A stretch of 64,000 nt of DNA from NCBI GenBank assembly GCA_965247665.1, contig CBDFHH010000005.1, positions 248,001 through 312,000 on the forward strand. Reading direction: 5' to 3'. How positions within the stretch are numbered: position 1 is the first letter of the stretch; every line of letters begins with the position of its first letter. Below, piece after piece: positions 34,783 through 44,327 of this stretch. Under the pieces are notes generated by a model that did no database searches, had not been told where the DNA came from, and saw only the letters and a list, made by a program, of their open reading frames with translations. Origin of the DNA: CAUZWH01 sp965247665 (GTDB lineage Bacteria > Pseudomonadota > Alphaproteobacteria > SHVV01). The position numbers and the translations under genes are program-made.

Positions 34783-35745
34783 ATGAAATCGCGGAGATCA
34801 TCGCTCGTTGCCTTGGCGTGTTTGGTCGCTCTCGGGCTTTCCGCGAGCCCCGCGCGGGGCACCGATATCGTGATCGGCTTGCCGGGCTGGGCGTCGGCCG
34901 AGGCCATGGCCCACGTGTTGAAAACCGTGATCGAGGACAGGCTGGGCCTGGAAGTCGAGCTGCGGCCTGGCGCCAACGCGGCCATTTTCAGGGCGATGGA
35001 CATCGGCGGCATGCATGTGCATCCGGAAGTCTGGCTGCCGAACCAGATCGATTTGCACAGGACGTTCGTGGAGAACAAGAACACCGTCCGAGCGCACCCG
35101 ACCGGCGTGCTTTCGAGCCAAGGGATTTGCGTCACCAGGGGCACCGTTGCGCGCACGGGTATCGGGAAGTTGACGGAGCTGAGCGCTCCAGCCATAGCTC
35201 GCAACTTCGATACCGATGGTGACGGCAAGGGCGAAATGTGGATCGGGGCCGAGACGTTCGCCTCGACCGCGGTCGAGAAGGTGCGCGCAAGATCCTACGG
35301 TTACGACCGGACCATGGCGCTGATAGTCATGGATGAGGATATGGCGACGGCCGAGGTTGATGCGGCGGTCGCCGACAACCTAAATATCGTCTTCTACTGT
35401 TATACGCCCTGGCATTTGTTTGCGGTGCATGATCTTGTCGTTCTCGAAGAACCCGAGCACGATCCGGCCAAATGGCGCGTGATTCTCCCGGCCGAAGACC
35501 CCCAATGGCTAGAGAAATCGGAAGCCGCCGTCGCCTGGGACTTGGCGCGCCTGCATATCCATTACGCGGCCGAACTGGAAATATCCCATCCGGCGGCCGC
35601 TGCTCTATTGTCCCAAGTGGCGCTTGACACGGATTCGGTATCGCGAATGGTCCATGCGCTGGTGATCGAAAAGCGGAATCCGGCCGAATTCGCTCGACAA
35701 TGGGTTGTTGATAATCGGAGCAAGGTCGATTCCTGGCTGCAATAG
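34783..35745 (+). CDS. Glycine betaine/choline-type ABC substrate-binding protein (orphan)
   Basis: A 320-residue periplasmic binding protein of the OpuAC family. A signal peptide (about residues 1-26, ending SPARG) is followed by DIVIGLPGWASAEAMAHVL and a typical bilobal fold with FYCYTPWHLFAVHDL, whose aromatic residues could cage a quaternary amine. No permease or ATPase gene is adjacent; the gene stands between two copies of the same HTH-like remnant, so it may have been moved here alone. Osmoprotectant uptake is inferred from the family. Confidence 0.83.
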   Translation: MKSRRSSLVALACLVALGLSASPARGTDIVIGLPGWASAEAMAHVLKTVIEDRLGLEVELRPGANAAIFRAMDIGGMHVHPEVWLPNQIDLHRTFVENKNTVRAHPTGVLSSQGICVTRGTVARTGIGKLTELSAPAIARNFDTDGDGKGEMWIGAETFASTAVEKVRARSYGYDRTMALIVMDEDMATAEVDAAVADNLNIVFYCYTPWHLFAVHDLVVLEEPEHDPAKWRVILPAEDPQWLEKSEAAVAWDLARLHIHYAAELEISHPAAAALLSQVALDTDSVSRMVHALVIEKRNPAEFARQWVVDNRSKVDSWLQ

Positions 35746-35869
35746 CGTCCCGGGTCCGCAAATGGCGATTGGCAGCGCATGGCGTTCGTCAAGGACGGCA
35801 GCGGGGCCGTCACGATGCTCGCGGGCAACGGCGCCGAGCGTATGCTAAAGATCGACGCGGTCATCGCCC

Positions 35870-36133
35870 GTCGGACCCGATCCATGTGCGCGGCATGGCA
35901 GGCTGGCGGCATGCCTTTGGCGATACGGACCCGTCTTCGACCGCCACGCTGCGGGAAATCTCCACCGCCTTCACGGTGATAGGCGCTCCGACCGCCGAGG
36001 ACCCCTGGTCACCGAGGTCGATATCGAAGCCGGACTTTCGGACAATGCCTTCCTCGGCGTGGCCTACAAGGGCCGGTATGGCGACGGCGACGACGCTCAT
36101 GGCTCCAACGCCGGCCTCAGGGTGACGTTCTAG
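35870..36133 (+). pseudogene. Autotransporter beta-barrel C-terminal fragment
   Basis: Two frames together give the end of an autotransporter domain: RGMAGWRHAFGDTDPSSTAT with AFTVIGAPTAED, then after a frame change near 35995 TEVDIEAGLSDNAFLGVAYK and finally AGLRVTF with a terminal Phe and stop at 36131-36133. The closing aromatic residue is the usual outer-membrane barrel signature. The passenger is absent, so it is a scrap. Confidence 0.75.
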
Positions 36134-36295
36134 GCCGGAACGACAGTTCCGATCATGCTTGAAGCGCCTGAATTCGCCCGCGTTGTAATCGCCGCATTCC
36201 TGACGCACCGCTTCCATCTCACCCAGGCGGGCGGCAGCGTCTGAAAAAGCCGCCTCACGGACCGCGTCACCGGTCCAACAAGCACGCGCGTTGGC

Positions 36296-36495
36296 GCTTC
36301 CACGCAAGCGGAAACCGTTTCATCAGTCGCACCATGGTCAACTCGGGCGGTTGCCGGGCGTCGAGAATCACCGCGACGATGTCGGGCGCGAGCAGCGTGA
36401 GGCGCAGGATGCGGCCGACATAGGAGGCGTTGATGCCAGCGACGCGGGCGATCTCGTCGATTATGCCGTGGACGCCGCTCTCGAGCCGACATGAT
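36296..36495 (-). pseudogene. HTH-type conserved phage/mobile protein remnant, copy 2
   Basis: The minus strand reads ESGVHGIIDEIARVAGINAS, YVGRILRLTLLAPDIVAVIL and DARQPPELTMVRLMKRFPLAW, the same family as the fragment at 34330-34642 and better preserved. The N-terminus is missing. At base level the two copies align over about 80 bases, in the same orientation. Confidence 0.7.
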
Positions 36496-36500
36496 CCCGG

Positions 36501-38060
36501 CTAGCCCGCCCAAGCGTCGCGCCAAGCCTGAAACATCAACACGTTCCAAAGCTCAAAGGGCCAATTCCTCACGCCGGCGAGGTGTTCGCGCCAAACCGCT
36601 CGGACCGATTTGGCGTCGAGAAGCCCATCGGCTTCAAGACGGTCATGCCGCAGCAACTCTTCCGCCCAAGACCGCAGCGGGCCCCGCAACCAATCGCCGA
36701 TGGGCGGTTCGAATCCTTGCTTGGGATGGTCAACCAAGGCTTGCGGAACGTAGCCGTAGAGCACTTGTTTCAGGAGCCATTTCGCCTCGCCGTCCCGCAC
36801 CTTCCGTGCAAGCGGCAAGCCCCAGACGAACTCCACCACCTTGTGATCCAACAACGGTGCCCGGGCCTCGAGACCGACCGACATGGTGGCGCGATCGATC
36901 TTGACCAGCAGATCATCGGGAAGGTAGCTCATCGCATCGGCGAACAACATCCGGTCGAGCGGCGTACCGCTCTTCAAGTGACGTTCGCGGTCCGCGTAAT
37001 AGCCTATCGACGTCGGTCGCACCGGCGCGGCAGCCGTCCGCCATCTCGAATGATAGGCCTCCTGGATGTCTTCGGGTGTAGACGCCCGACCATAGCCGCA
37101 GTAGCGATGCAACTTGTCGCCAAGACGCCAAGGGCGATTGCCGAAAGACACAATGTTCAACGCGTCATGCGGCAAGAACGCCGCCGCCGAGCCGGCTTTG
37201 CCGATCGCCCAACGCCATGGGCCCGATCTCTTGTGCCAGCGACGGACGGCCTTCAAATAGCGGGGATAGCCGGCGAAAAGTTCGTCGCCACCATCGCCGG
37301 TGAGGGCAACGGAGACACGTTCCCGGGTAAATTGAGCGAGCAAGAGAGTGGGGAGCTGGCTCACATCCGCGAAAGGCTCGTCGTAGATGCGTGCCAACTG
37401 ATCGACCAAACCCAGAGGCGTGGCCGCATCGGCTATCAACTCGTGGTGTTCCGTACCCAATTGCCGGGCCACCTTACGCGCCTTCACCGACTCATCGAGC
37501 GCCCGATCTTCAAAGCCGATGGTGAACGTGCGGACCGGCTTTGTGGAGACCTTCTGGGCCAATGCCGCGATGGTCGAAGAATCGATGCCTCCGGACAGGA
37601 AAACGCCCAAGGGCACGTCGGCGATGAGTTCGCGTTCTACGGTCTCGGACAACAGGGTGTCGAACCGCGACACCGTATCGGCGTCCTGCGCCATATCGCG
37701 CGAGCGGATCGCGGCGTCCGCAATCGCGGTCGCGTTCCAGTACGCCTCCGGCTTCAAAGGCCGATCGGGTGCCAGGGTCTCGAGGTCGAGGACAATTTGA
37801 TGACCCGGCAGCAACTTGCGAATACCGGCAAAGATGGAGTGGGACCCCGGGATGTAGGAGTACCGCATCAACGCCGCAACCGCGTCCCGATCGATCTCCG
37901 GACTCCAGCCCGGGACGGCGGCCAACGCCTTCAGCTCGGAAGCAAAGACGAACGTGCCGCCACTCCGGCCGAAATAGAGCGGCTTTTCGCTCAGTCTGTC
38001 CCGAACGAGATAGAGACGCCGTAAATCCCGGTCTAAGAGGGCGAAGGCGAACATGCCGAA
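36501..38060 (-). pseudogene. Asparagine synthetase (glutamine-hydrolysing), N-terminally truncated
   Basis: AsnB-type protein with an intact synthetase domain but without the first ~100 residues of the class II glutaminase domain, including the catalytic Cys2. Homology begins near GMFAFALLDRD, then RDRLSEKPLYF, the PP-loop FLSGGIDSS, TGDGGDELFAGYPRY and LEARAPLLDHKVVEF. Open frame reaches ATG 38123, but the codons before GMFAF look out of frame. It abuts a glycosyltransferase fragment at about 38060-38110, a clear deletion junction. Ammonia-dependent activity cannot be excluded. Such enzymes occur in polysaccharide clusters with GT2 genes. Confidence 0.75.
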
Positions 38061-38089
38061 CGTCAATTCCCAGGAATGACTGGCGCGCC

Positions 38090-38985
38090 GAAAGTGTCGC
38101 AGCATTTTCGACGAACGCAGCATGATCTGCAGGAATGCCGAACAGACTCCTCAGATATCGCCAGAACCAAGGCGACAAGATCGAAGCGCCTCGCCATCGC
38201 CGGGCGAAACGCCAGGAGCGACTCGCAGCGCGGCGACAGGCAAAGCGCCGGAGTTCGACCGCAAGGTCGGGATGGTCCCGCATGAACAGCCCGACGGCGC
38301 GCGTGACGCGCTGAAGCTGCTTTCCCTGATCATCCGAGAGGCGCTGGTTCACATCCTGGGGTATGAAGGCCACCGGGGCGCTCACGCGCAGCAAGGACCA
38401 GCGGCTCGCGAGGCGTAAGGTGAACGAGTATTCCTGGGAGTGCACAACCCGCTCGTCGCAACCGCCCACCTCCCTTACGGCCGCAGTACGCACCAAGCAT
38501 TGCGTCGGATTGAACAAACTGTTTTTCATCGCTTGACGCAGCGGCCGATCGAGAATCTCCACCCGTGGAGAGTCGACGGATGCAGTGAGATCAATCGCAC
38601 TCTCATCCTCGTAATAGACGGCGGCACCAAAGGCGAGACAAGCCGCGCTGCCGTCCAGCGCCCGAAGCAGGGTCGATGTCGCGGCATCGGCAATGAGATC
38701 GTCGGCGTCGACGAACTTGATATAGGGCTGATCGAACAACGCAATGGCACGATTGGTGGCGTTCGCGGACCCCCTGTTCTCCTGAGTCTCGATAATCACG
38801 TTGCACTCGGCGGCGGTCGCACGCTTGATAATTTCCAACGAATCGTCCGTCGAGCTGTCGTCGATGAACACGTACTGTCTCGCAAAATCGCCCGCCTGTC
38901 GCGAAATCTGCCGCAACACCCCATCCAGACGGTCGGCCTTGTTGTAGACCGGTACGACAACGGAGACGCCGGGAAGCGCCATCAT
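38090..38985 (-). pseudogene. Family 2 glycosyltransferase, fused out of frame into asnB remnant
   Basis: GT-A type transferase beginning MALPGVSVVVPVYNKADRL with the nucleotide-sugar motifs FIDDSSTDDS and KFVDADDLI. Sequence of GT2 character runs about 295 residues to around 38090; the frame then continues to 37510 but only as the wrong frame of asnB. So its natural C-terminus is lost or replaced. The start ATG at 38985 overlaps the stop of the ankyrin fragment (TGATG-type overlap). Confidence 0.7.
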
Positions 38986-39248
38986 CCCCCCCTTCGGGAA
39001 CCCTTCCCGTTAATCAGCGTCGGGGTAACCACGGGATTTTGGTTGAGTGCAACCGCCCGATGCAGGGGGCCGCGTTCATACTCGCCTCGCGCATTCGGGT
39101 CGGCGCCGGATTGGAAGCAGCTGCTCACGACCTCTGGAGTGGCGGTCTCGAAGAACGAGCTTGTATTCCGGCTATCACACTCCACGGCGACGGACGACCC
39201 GGTTACAAGCATGATGCCGAGGACACAAACTGCGGCGATGGATTTCAT
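38982..39248 (-). pseudogene. Secreted ankyrin-repeat protein, truncated
   Basis: An 88-codon frame with a signal peptide (MKSIAAVCVLGIMLVTGSS) followed by VSSCFQSGADPNARGEYERG and PLHRAVALNQNP, one ankyrin repeat. The second repeat breaks off after TLING, where GT2 upstream sequence begins. Bacterial proteins of this sort normally have several repeats, so this is a 5' fragment. Confidence 0.6.
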
Positions 39249-39950
39249 CTCCTATCCCATATTCTTCCAAACCCGCATGAAACCCTATGGTTTCGCGAAG
39301 GAGTATTGCGCATCCTGGCAATCTGCTGAGCGACTCGGTGATAGTCAATATAGTCCGCGAACACCGGGATCAGCTCGTCCGAGGATGGCGGCGTATCATT
39401 TAGGTGCTGGCAAAGGAGAACCCGGTCGAAATCGCCCTTGTCCTGAAATCCATCGAGTGCGACGGTCCTAAAGGCTGATCGGAGGCTCCTTGCACTCGCA
39501 TTTTCGTAGTCGCGCTTGGACGGGAGATCGCGCGATGTGTCGCGAGGACAGCGCCTCAATTCGATGCGACAGCTTCGATGCCGCTGATAGCGGTCGCCGC
39601 TGCCAAGACCCTCGACGGCCCTGAATGCGGCGATCCTTGCGGGCGGCAGCGCGGCGCGGCGGATACGGTGCGCCGACCCGGCGAACCCTCGCGAAGAGAC
39701 GCCAACGCTCGGCAAACGCACGACCCGCGTGTCGCTCGACAGCGACGATCACCGCGCTCGTGCCAGCCGCGCGGTGGCGATCGCCCGCAACGGCGCGCGT
39801 CGCGGCCCGGGAAACCGACCCGCGAAAGGCCGGCGCCTACGCCGCTGCAAACGCGAACGGGTTGCATACCGGTCGGGTCGAAATTCATGACGGCGCATAT
39901 CCGCCGCGTGCGGTAAAACATCTCCACAATTCGCGAGGCGGAGCACAGCC
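39249..39950. other. Remnant-rich intergenic stretch
   Basis: About 700 bases upstream of the catabolic cluster. On the minus strand, roughly 39270-39480, a frame with natural composition (FRTVALDGFQDKGDFDRVLL and SDELIPVFADYIDYHRVAQQ) suggests the tail of a lost gene of unknown family. The rest gives Arg/Ala-rich noise. The galB promoter is expected near its right end. Confidence 0.4.
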
Positions 39951-40673
39951 ATGGCCGATACCCCGAAGACGGCGCTGGTCGTCAGCGCCCATTCGGCCGA
40001 TTTCGTGTGGCGCTGCGGCGGCGCGATCGCACTCTATGCCAAGCGCGGCTACAAGGTGCTGATCGTCTGCCTGTCCTATGGCGAGCGCGGCGAGTCCAGC
40101 AAGCTGTGGCGGCAGGGCAATCATACGCTTGAGCAAGTCAAGCAGAACCGGCGCCGGGATGCCGAGGCCGCGGCCGAGATCCTTGGCGGCGAGCCGGTCT
40201 TTTTCGATCTCGGCGACTACCCGATGCGGGTTGACGACGATGCGATCTACCGGTTGGTCGATCTCTACCGCGAGCATCGGCCGGAGTTCGTACTCTCGCA
40301 TTCGCTCGAAGACCCCTACAATACCGACCATCCCCTGGCGTCCAAAGTGGCGCAAGAGGCGCGCATCATCGCCCAGGCCCACGGCCACAATCCCGAGCAG
40401 GGCGCGATCGGCGCGCCGCAGATGTTCCTGTTCGAGCCGCACCAACCCGAGCAGTGCAACTGGAAGCCGCAGGTGCTGCTCGACATCACCGAGGTGTTCG
40501 AGACCAAACGCAAGGCGTTCGAGGCGATGAATGCGCAAGAGCATCTCTGGGAGTACTACACCCGGGTGGCCCTGCAACGCGGCGTTCAGGCCAAACGCAA
40601 TTCGGGGCGCGACATCAAATATGCCGAGGGCTATCAGCGCGTGTTTCCGCTGGTAACCGACCATCTGCAATGA
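39951..40673 (+). CDS. galB: 4-oxalomesaconate hydratase-like PIG-L family protein
   Basis: A 240-residue zinc-dependent LmbE/PIG-L-fold protein. Metal motif AHSADFVWRCGG near the N-terminus (H and D), a second cluster HSLEDPYNTDH and KRKAFEAMNAQEHLWEYY match the GalB group, which hydrates 4-oxalomesaconate to 4-carboxy-4-hydroxy-2-oxoadipate in gallate degradation. The next gene encodes the aldolase for that product, overlapping by four bases, which supports this over a deacetylase role. Confidence 0.8.
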   Translation: MADTPKTALVVSAHSADFVWRCGGAIALYAKRGYKVLIVCLSYGERGESSKLWRQGNHTLEQVKQNRRRDAEAAAEILGGEPVFFDLGDYPMRVDDDAIYRLVDLYREHRPEFVLSHSLEDPYNTDHPLASKVAQEARIIAQAHGHNPEQGAIGAPQMFLFEPHQPEQCNWKPQVLLDITEVFETKRKAFEAMNAQEHLWEYYTRVALQRGVQAKRNSGRDIKYAEGYQRVFPLVTDHLQ

Positions 40674-41368
40674 AACACGTCGTCGTCCGCAACATCGAAC
40701 GCGCCGACGCGAGCGTGATCGCCACGCTGGGCGCCGAGGGTGTGGCGACGGTGCACGAAGCTCAGGGAAGGCGCGGCCTGCTGGCGCCCTACATGCGGCC
40801 GATCTATCCGAGTGCGGCCGCTGCGGGCTCCGCGGTCACGGTGCTGGTGCCGCCCGGCGACAACTGGATGATCCATGTCGCGCTGGAGGTGTGCCAAGAG
40901 GGTGACATGCTCGTGGTTGCGCCGATGTCGCCCTGCACCGACGGCTATTTCGGTGAGCTGATGGCGGTTTCGGCGCGCGCCCACGGTGTCGTCGGGCTGG
41001 TGATCGATGCCGGCTGCCGCGACCTCAAACCGTTGCGGGCGATGGACTTTCCGGTGTGGTCGAAGGCCGTGTCCGCACGCGGTACCGTCAAGTCCGATCT
41101 GGGATCGGTCAACGTGCCGATGGTGTGCGCCGACGCCGCCGTCGATCCCGGCGACGTCATCGTCGCCGACGATGACGGAGTCGTGGTCGTGCGGCGCGGC
41201 GACGCGGCCGTGATCGCCGAAGCCGGGCGCCGACGGGAAGAGAAGGAAGCCGCCAACCGCAAGCGGTTGCAAGCCGGCGAGCTCGGCCTCGATATCTATG
41301 GCTGGCGTGAAGAGCTCGAGAACGCCGGGCTGATCGATGTCGATAACCTCGACGATCTCGAGGATTGA
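40670..41368 (+). CDS. ligK: 4-carboxy-4-hydroxy-2-oxoadipate aldolase/oxaloacetate decarboxylase
   Basis: A 232-residue class II aldolase of the RraA-like fold that splits CHA into pyruvate and oxaloacetate. It shows VHEAQGRRGLLAPYMRPIYP at the N-terminus, the GELMAVSARAHGVVGLVIDAG segment at about 90-110 and the D/R substrate site in DAGCRDLKPLR. The C-terminal tail RREEKEAANRKRLQAGE is typical of LigK/ProA/GalC. Translationally coupled to galB (ATGA). Confidence 0.88.
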   Translation: MKHVVVRNIERADASVIATLGAEGVATVHEAQGRRGLLAPYMRPIYPSAAAAGSAVTVLVPPGDNWMIHVALEVCQEGDMLVVAPMSPCTDGYFGELMAVSARAHGVVGLVIDAGCRDLKPLRAMDFPVWSKAVSARGTVKSDLGSVNVPMVCADAAVDPGDVIVADDDGVVVVRRGDAAVIAEAGRRREEKEAANRKRLQAGELGLDIYGWREELENAGLIDVDNLDDLED

Positions 41369-41385
41369 GCGAGGAACGCGTCGCC

Positions 41386-42369
41386 ATGGAAATCACCGCC
41401 TATGCCGCCTCGATCGGCCATTCGGTGTGGTTCAGCCACGATCTCGGCGAAAGCTGGAACCGGGCCCCCACCCCGACCGGCGGCATCTACAACGAATCGC
41501 GCTGCTGGTGCATCACCACCCACCCCGAACGTCCCGGCGAAGTGCTGTCGGGCACCGATCAGGGCGTCTACCGCTGGGATCCCCGGCTCGAGCGCTGGAA
41601 TTATGTGGCGTCGCCGATGGACGGAATGCACATCCTGCAGATCGCCCAGGCGCCGTGCGACCCCGACCTCATTTTCGCCGGCACCCGGCCGGCGCAACTG
41701 TTTCGCTCGGCCGACGGCGGCGCAAGCTGGGCGCGGTGCCAATTCGACAACGCTACCGAGTGCGACTTCATCAACACCCCCCGCGTGACCTCGATTCAGT
41801 TCGACCCCCGGGACCTCGATACCATCTGGACCACCATCGAGATCGACGGGGTCTATCGCAGCACGGACCGGGGCGAGTCCTGGGAGCGACTGGTCGATGG
41901 CCTCAAGACCGACGACACCCACAATTTGGTGTTTGTCGACGATCTGGGCGAGCGCGTCATCCTCTGCTCGACAGAGCTCGGGCTGCACCGCAGCACCGAT
42001 AATGGCAGGACCTGGCAGTGGGTCGACGTGCCCCAGGCGCCGTGGCCTTACTTCCGCTGCATCGCGCGGCGCGCCGATCAATCCGGCATCGTCTTCCTGT
42101 CGGTCGGGGACAAGCCCTCGGGGGAGACCGGCAAGCTGCTGCGCAGCCGCGACTATGGCGAAAGCTGGGAGGACGCCGGTCTTCCTGGAAAAGTCAACAG
42201 CACGATTTGGTGGATCGCCACCAACCCGGCCGATCCCGATCTGATCTTCTGCTGCACGATCATGGGTCAGATCTTTCGCTCGACTGACGGCGGCGAAAGC
42301 TGGCGGAAGATGGCGCGTGAGCTGGGCGAGTTGCGCATGATCGCCTGGCAGCCGACACCGGCAAATTGA
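41386..42369 (+). CDS. Six-Asp-box (BNR/sialidase-type) beta-propeller protein
   Basis: A 327-residue protein with six Asp-box motifs of form S-x-D-x-G-x-[ST]-W (SHDLGESW, SADGGASW, STDRGESW, STDNGRTW, SRDYGESW, STDGGESW), spaced to build a six-bladed propeller. No signal peptide is apparent, so it is probably cytoplasmic. Catalytic residues of true sialidases are not evident. The start is the ATG at 41386, with GAGGAAC upstream; a TTG at 41365 is also in frame. It sits inside the catabolic operon, but its role is unknown. Confidence 0.82.
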   Translation: MEITAYAASIGHSVWFSHDLGESWNRAPTPTGGIYNESRCWCITTHPERPGEVLSGTDQGVYRWDPRLERWNYVASPMDGMHILQIAQAPCDPDLIFAGTRPAQLFRSADGGASWARCQFDNATECDFINTPRVTSIQFDPRDLDTIWTTIEIDGVYRSTDRGESWERLVDGLKTDDTHNLVFVDDLGERVILCSTELGLHRSTDNGRTWQWVDVPQAPWPYFRCIARRADQSGIVFLSVGDKPSGETGKLLRSRDYGESWEDAGLPGKVNSTIWWIATNPADPDLIFCCTIMGQIFRSTDGGESWRKMARELGELRMIAWQPTPAN

Positions 42370-42464
42370 CAGAAGACGAAAAGGCGTCGATGGCGATTTG
42401 ACGGAACCCGCCGGGCGACGTTGAATTCCTCGGGCCGCGACCGCGAGGCGAAGGGAGCTGAGAG

Positions 42465-43166
42465 ATGCCGCACGATATGGAAATTCCGCACTACGTAACC
42501 GACCGCATCATTGCCAAGCGCGGCAAGCTCAAAGTGTTCGACCGTTTCGACCCCAAGAAGACCGCGCTGCTGGTGGTCGACATGCAGAACTTCTTCGTCG
42601 CCGAAGTCGACACCGCCAAGAGTATTGTCCCCAACATCAATCGCCTGGCCGAAGTCGTACGCAAACGCGGCGGCAAGGTGGCATGGATCCTGCTGACGGT
42701 CGCCGATAGCGAGGACGGCCCGAGCAAGTGGCCGATCTACCACGACCATTTCTTCACGCCGGCCAAGATGAAGGCGCACAAGGACGGGCTCACCGAGGGC
42801 AGCTGGGGCCACCAGCTCTATGCCGAGCTCAAGCCCGCGCCCGACGATATCTATTCGCGCAAGTCGCGGTTCTCGGCCTTCATCCAAGGCGCCTCGGATA
42901 TCCACGAGGTGCTGCAGGGCCACGGGATCGAAAACCTGGTTGTCACCGGCACGGCGACCAACATGTGCTGCGAATCGACCGCCCGCGACGCCATGATGAT
43001 CGGCTACCGCGCGGTGATGGTATCCGATGCCAATGCCGCCCGCTTCGACGAGGATCATGTGGTCGGGCTGACCTCGTTCTGGCAGAGCTTCGGCGACGTG
43101 CAGACCAGCGACGAGGTGATCAACGAGCTGCTGGCGGAGATTTCGCCAAGCGCGGCCGCCAAGTAA
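42465..43166 (+). CDS. Isochorismatase-like cysteine hydrolase
   Basis: A 233-residue hydrolase with the family triad: D39 in LLVVDMQNFF, Lys in YSRKSRFSAF and Cys in TATNMCCESTARDA. Relatives include maleamate and N-carbamoyl amidohydrolases and RutB. A strong ribosome site (GAAGGGAGC) precedes the ATG. Being placed between the aldolase and tautomerase genes of an oxalomesaconate route, it may hydrolyse an amide intermediate; substrate is inference. Confidence 0.85.
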   Translation: MPHDMEIPHYVTDRIIAKRGKLKVFDRFDPKKTALLVVDMQNFFVAEVDTAKSIVPNINRLAEVVRKRGGKVAWILLTVADSEDGPSKWPIYHDHFFTPAKMKAHKDGLTEGSWGHQLYAELKPAPDDIYSRKSRFSAFIQGASDIHEVLQGHGIENLVVTGTATNMCCESTARDAMMIGYRAVMVSDANAARFDEDHVVGLTSFWQSFGDVQTSDEVINELLAEISPSAAAK

Positions 43167-43184
43167 CCTGCGACTCATCGGCGG

Positions 43185-44324
43185 GTGACGCTCGATATGA
43201 CCGCCCAGACCAGGATTCCCTGCGTCCTGATGCGGGGCGGGACCTCGAAGGGACCGTTCTTTCGCGCCGACGATCTACCGGCCGACCGGAAGCTGCGAGA
43301 CCGTGTCTTGCTGGCCGCTATGGGCTCGCCGGACGCGCGCCAGATCGACGGCATCGGCGGCGCCGATCCGCTGACCAGCAAGGTGGCGATCGTCTCGCCC
43401 TCGGCTCGCGACGGCGTCGATGTCGATTACTTCTTCGCCCAGGTCGTGGTCGACGAATCCCGGGTCGACGTGTCGCCGACCTGCGGCAACATGCTCGCCG
43501 GCGTGGGACCGTTCGCCATCGAACAGGGCTGGGTCGCGGCGAGCAATGACGATACATCGGTACGTATCTACCTGGTCAACACCGACACGTCGTGCGTGGC
43601 GACCATTCACACTCCCGGCGGCGCCATTGCCTATGACGGCGACGCCCGCATCGACGGCGTGCCCGGCACCTCCGCGCCGGTGCTGCTCGACTTCCTCGAC
43701 GTTGCGGGATCCAACTGCGGCGCCTTGCTGCCGAGCGGCAACGTCGTCGACGAGATCGACGGAGTCGCGGTGACCTTGATCGACAACGGCATGCCGGTGG
43801 TGGTCATGCGCGCCGCCGATTTCGACCGCACGGGTTACGAAAGCCGCGACGACCTCAACACAGACGCCGAGCTCAAGTCGCGCGTCGAAGCGATCCGGCT
43901 CAAGGCCGGGCCCTTGATGAATCTCGGCGGCGTGACCGACAAGGTGATACCGAAGATGACTCTGGTGGCACCGCCGCGGAGCGGCGGTGCGGTCTGTTCA
44001 CGCACCTTCATCCCCCGCGATTGCCACGCAGCGATCGGCGTGCTCGGCGCGGTGTCGGTGGCCACCGCGTGCGTGCTCGAGGGATCGGCGGCGGCGCCGG
44101 TCGCCGAGGTGTCGGCGCGCGATCGTCGCCTGGTCTCGGTCGAGCACCCTACCGGCGAGCTTTCGGTGGAACTGGAAACCCGCGGCGGCGGCCGCGACGG
44201 CATCGAAATCCTGCGGGCGGCCTTGCTGCGTACCGCTCGCCGCTTGTTCGAAGGCAACGTGCTGATCCCGGCCCGCATCTGGGACGGCACCTCGGGGCGT
44301 GCCGTGGCGAAAGCCGCAGAATAG
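43185..44324 (+). CDS. galD: 4-oxalomesaconate tautomerase (PrpF family)
   Basis: A 379-residue PrpF-type isomerase with two diaminopimelate-epimerase-like halves. The N-terminus RIPCVLMRGGTSKGPFFRA, the first-half SPTCGNMLAG and second-half segment with VCSRTFIPRDCHAAIG contain the usual residues. GalD/LigU converts 4-oxalomesaconate keto and enol forms (or the related double-bond isomers) before GalB acts. With galB and ligK nearby this assignment is better than aconitate isomerase. Confidence 0.8.
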   Translation: MTLDMTAQTRIPCVLMRGGTSKGPFFRADDLPADRKLRDRVLLAAMGSPDARQIDGIGGADPLTSKVAIVSPSARDGVDVDYFFAQVVVDESRVDVSPTCGNMLAGVGPFAIEQGWVAASNDDTSVRIYLVNTDTSCVATIHTPGGAIAYDGDARIDGVPGTSAPVLLDFLDVAGSNCGALLPSGNVVDEIDGVAVTLIDNGMPVVVMRAADFDRTGYESRDDLNTDAELKSRVEAIRLKAGPLMNLGGVTDKVIPKMTLVAPPRSGGAVCSRTFIPRDCHAAIGVLGAVSVATACVLEGSAAAPVAEVSARDRRLVSVEHPTGELSVELETRGGGRDGIEILRAALLRTARRLFEGNVLIPARIWDGTSGRAVAKAAE

Positions 44325-44327
44325 CAA

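Noticed and set aside
36582..38024. 480-codon plus-strand frame opposite asparagine synthetase
   Set aside because: Complement of the synthetase codons, no independent support.
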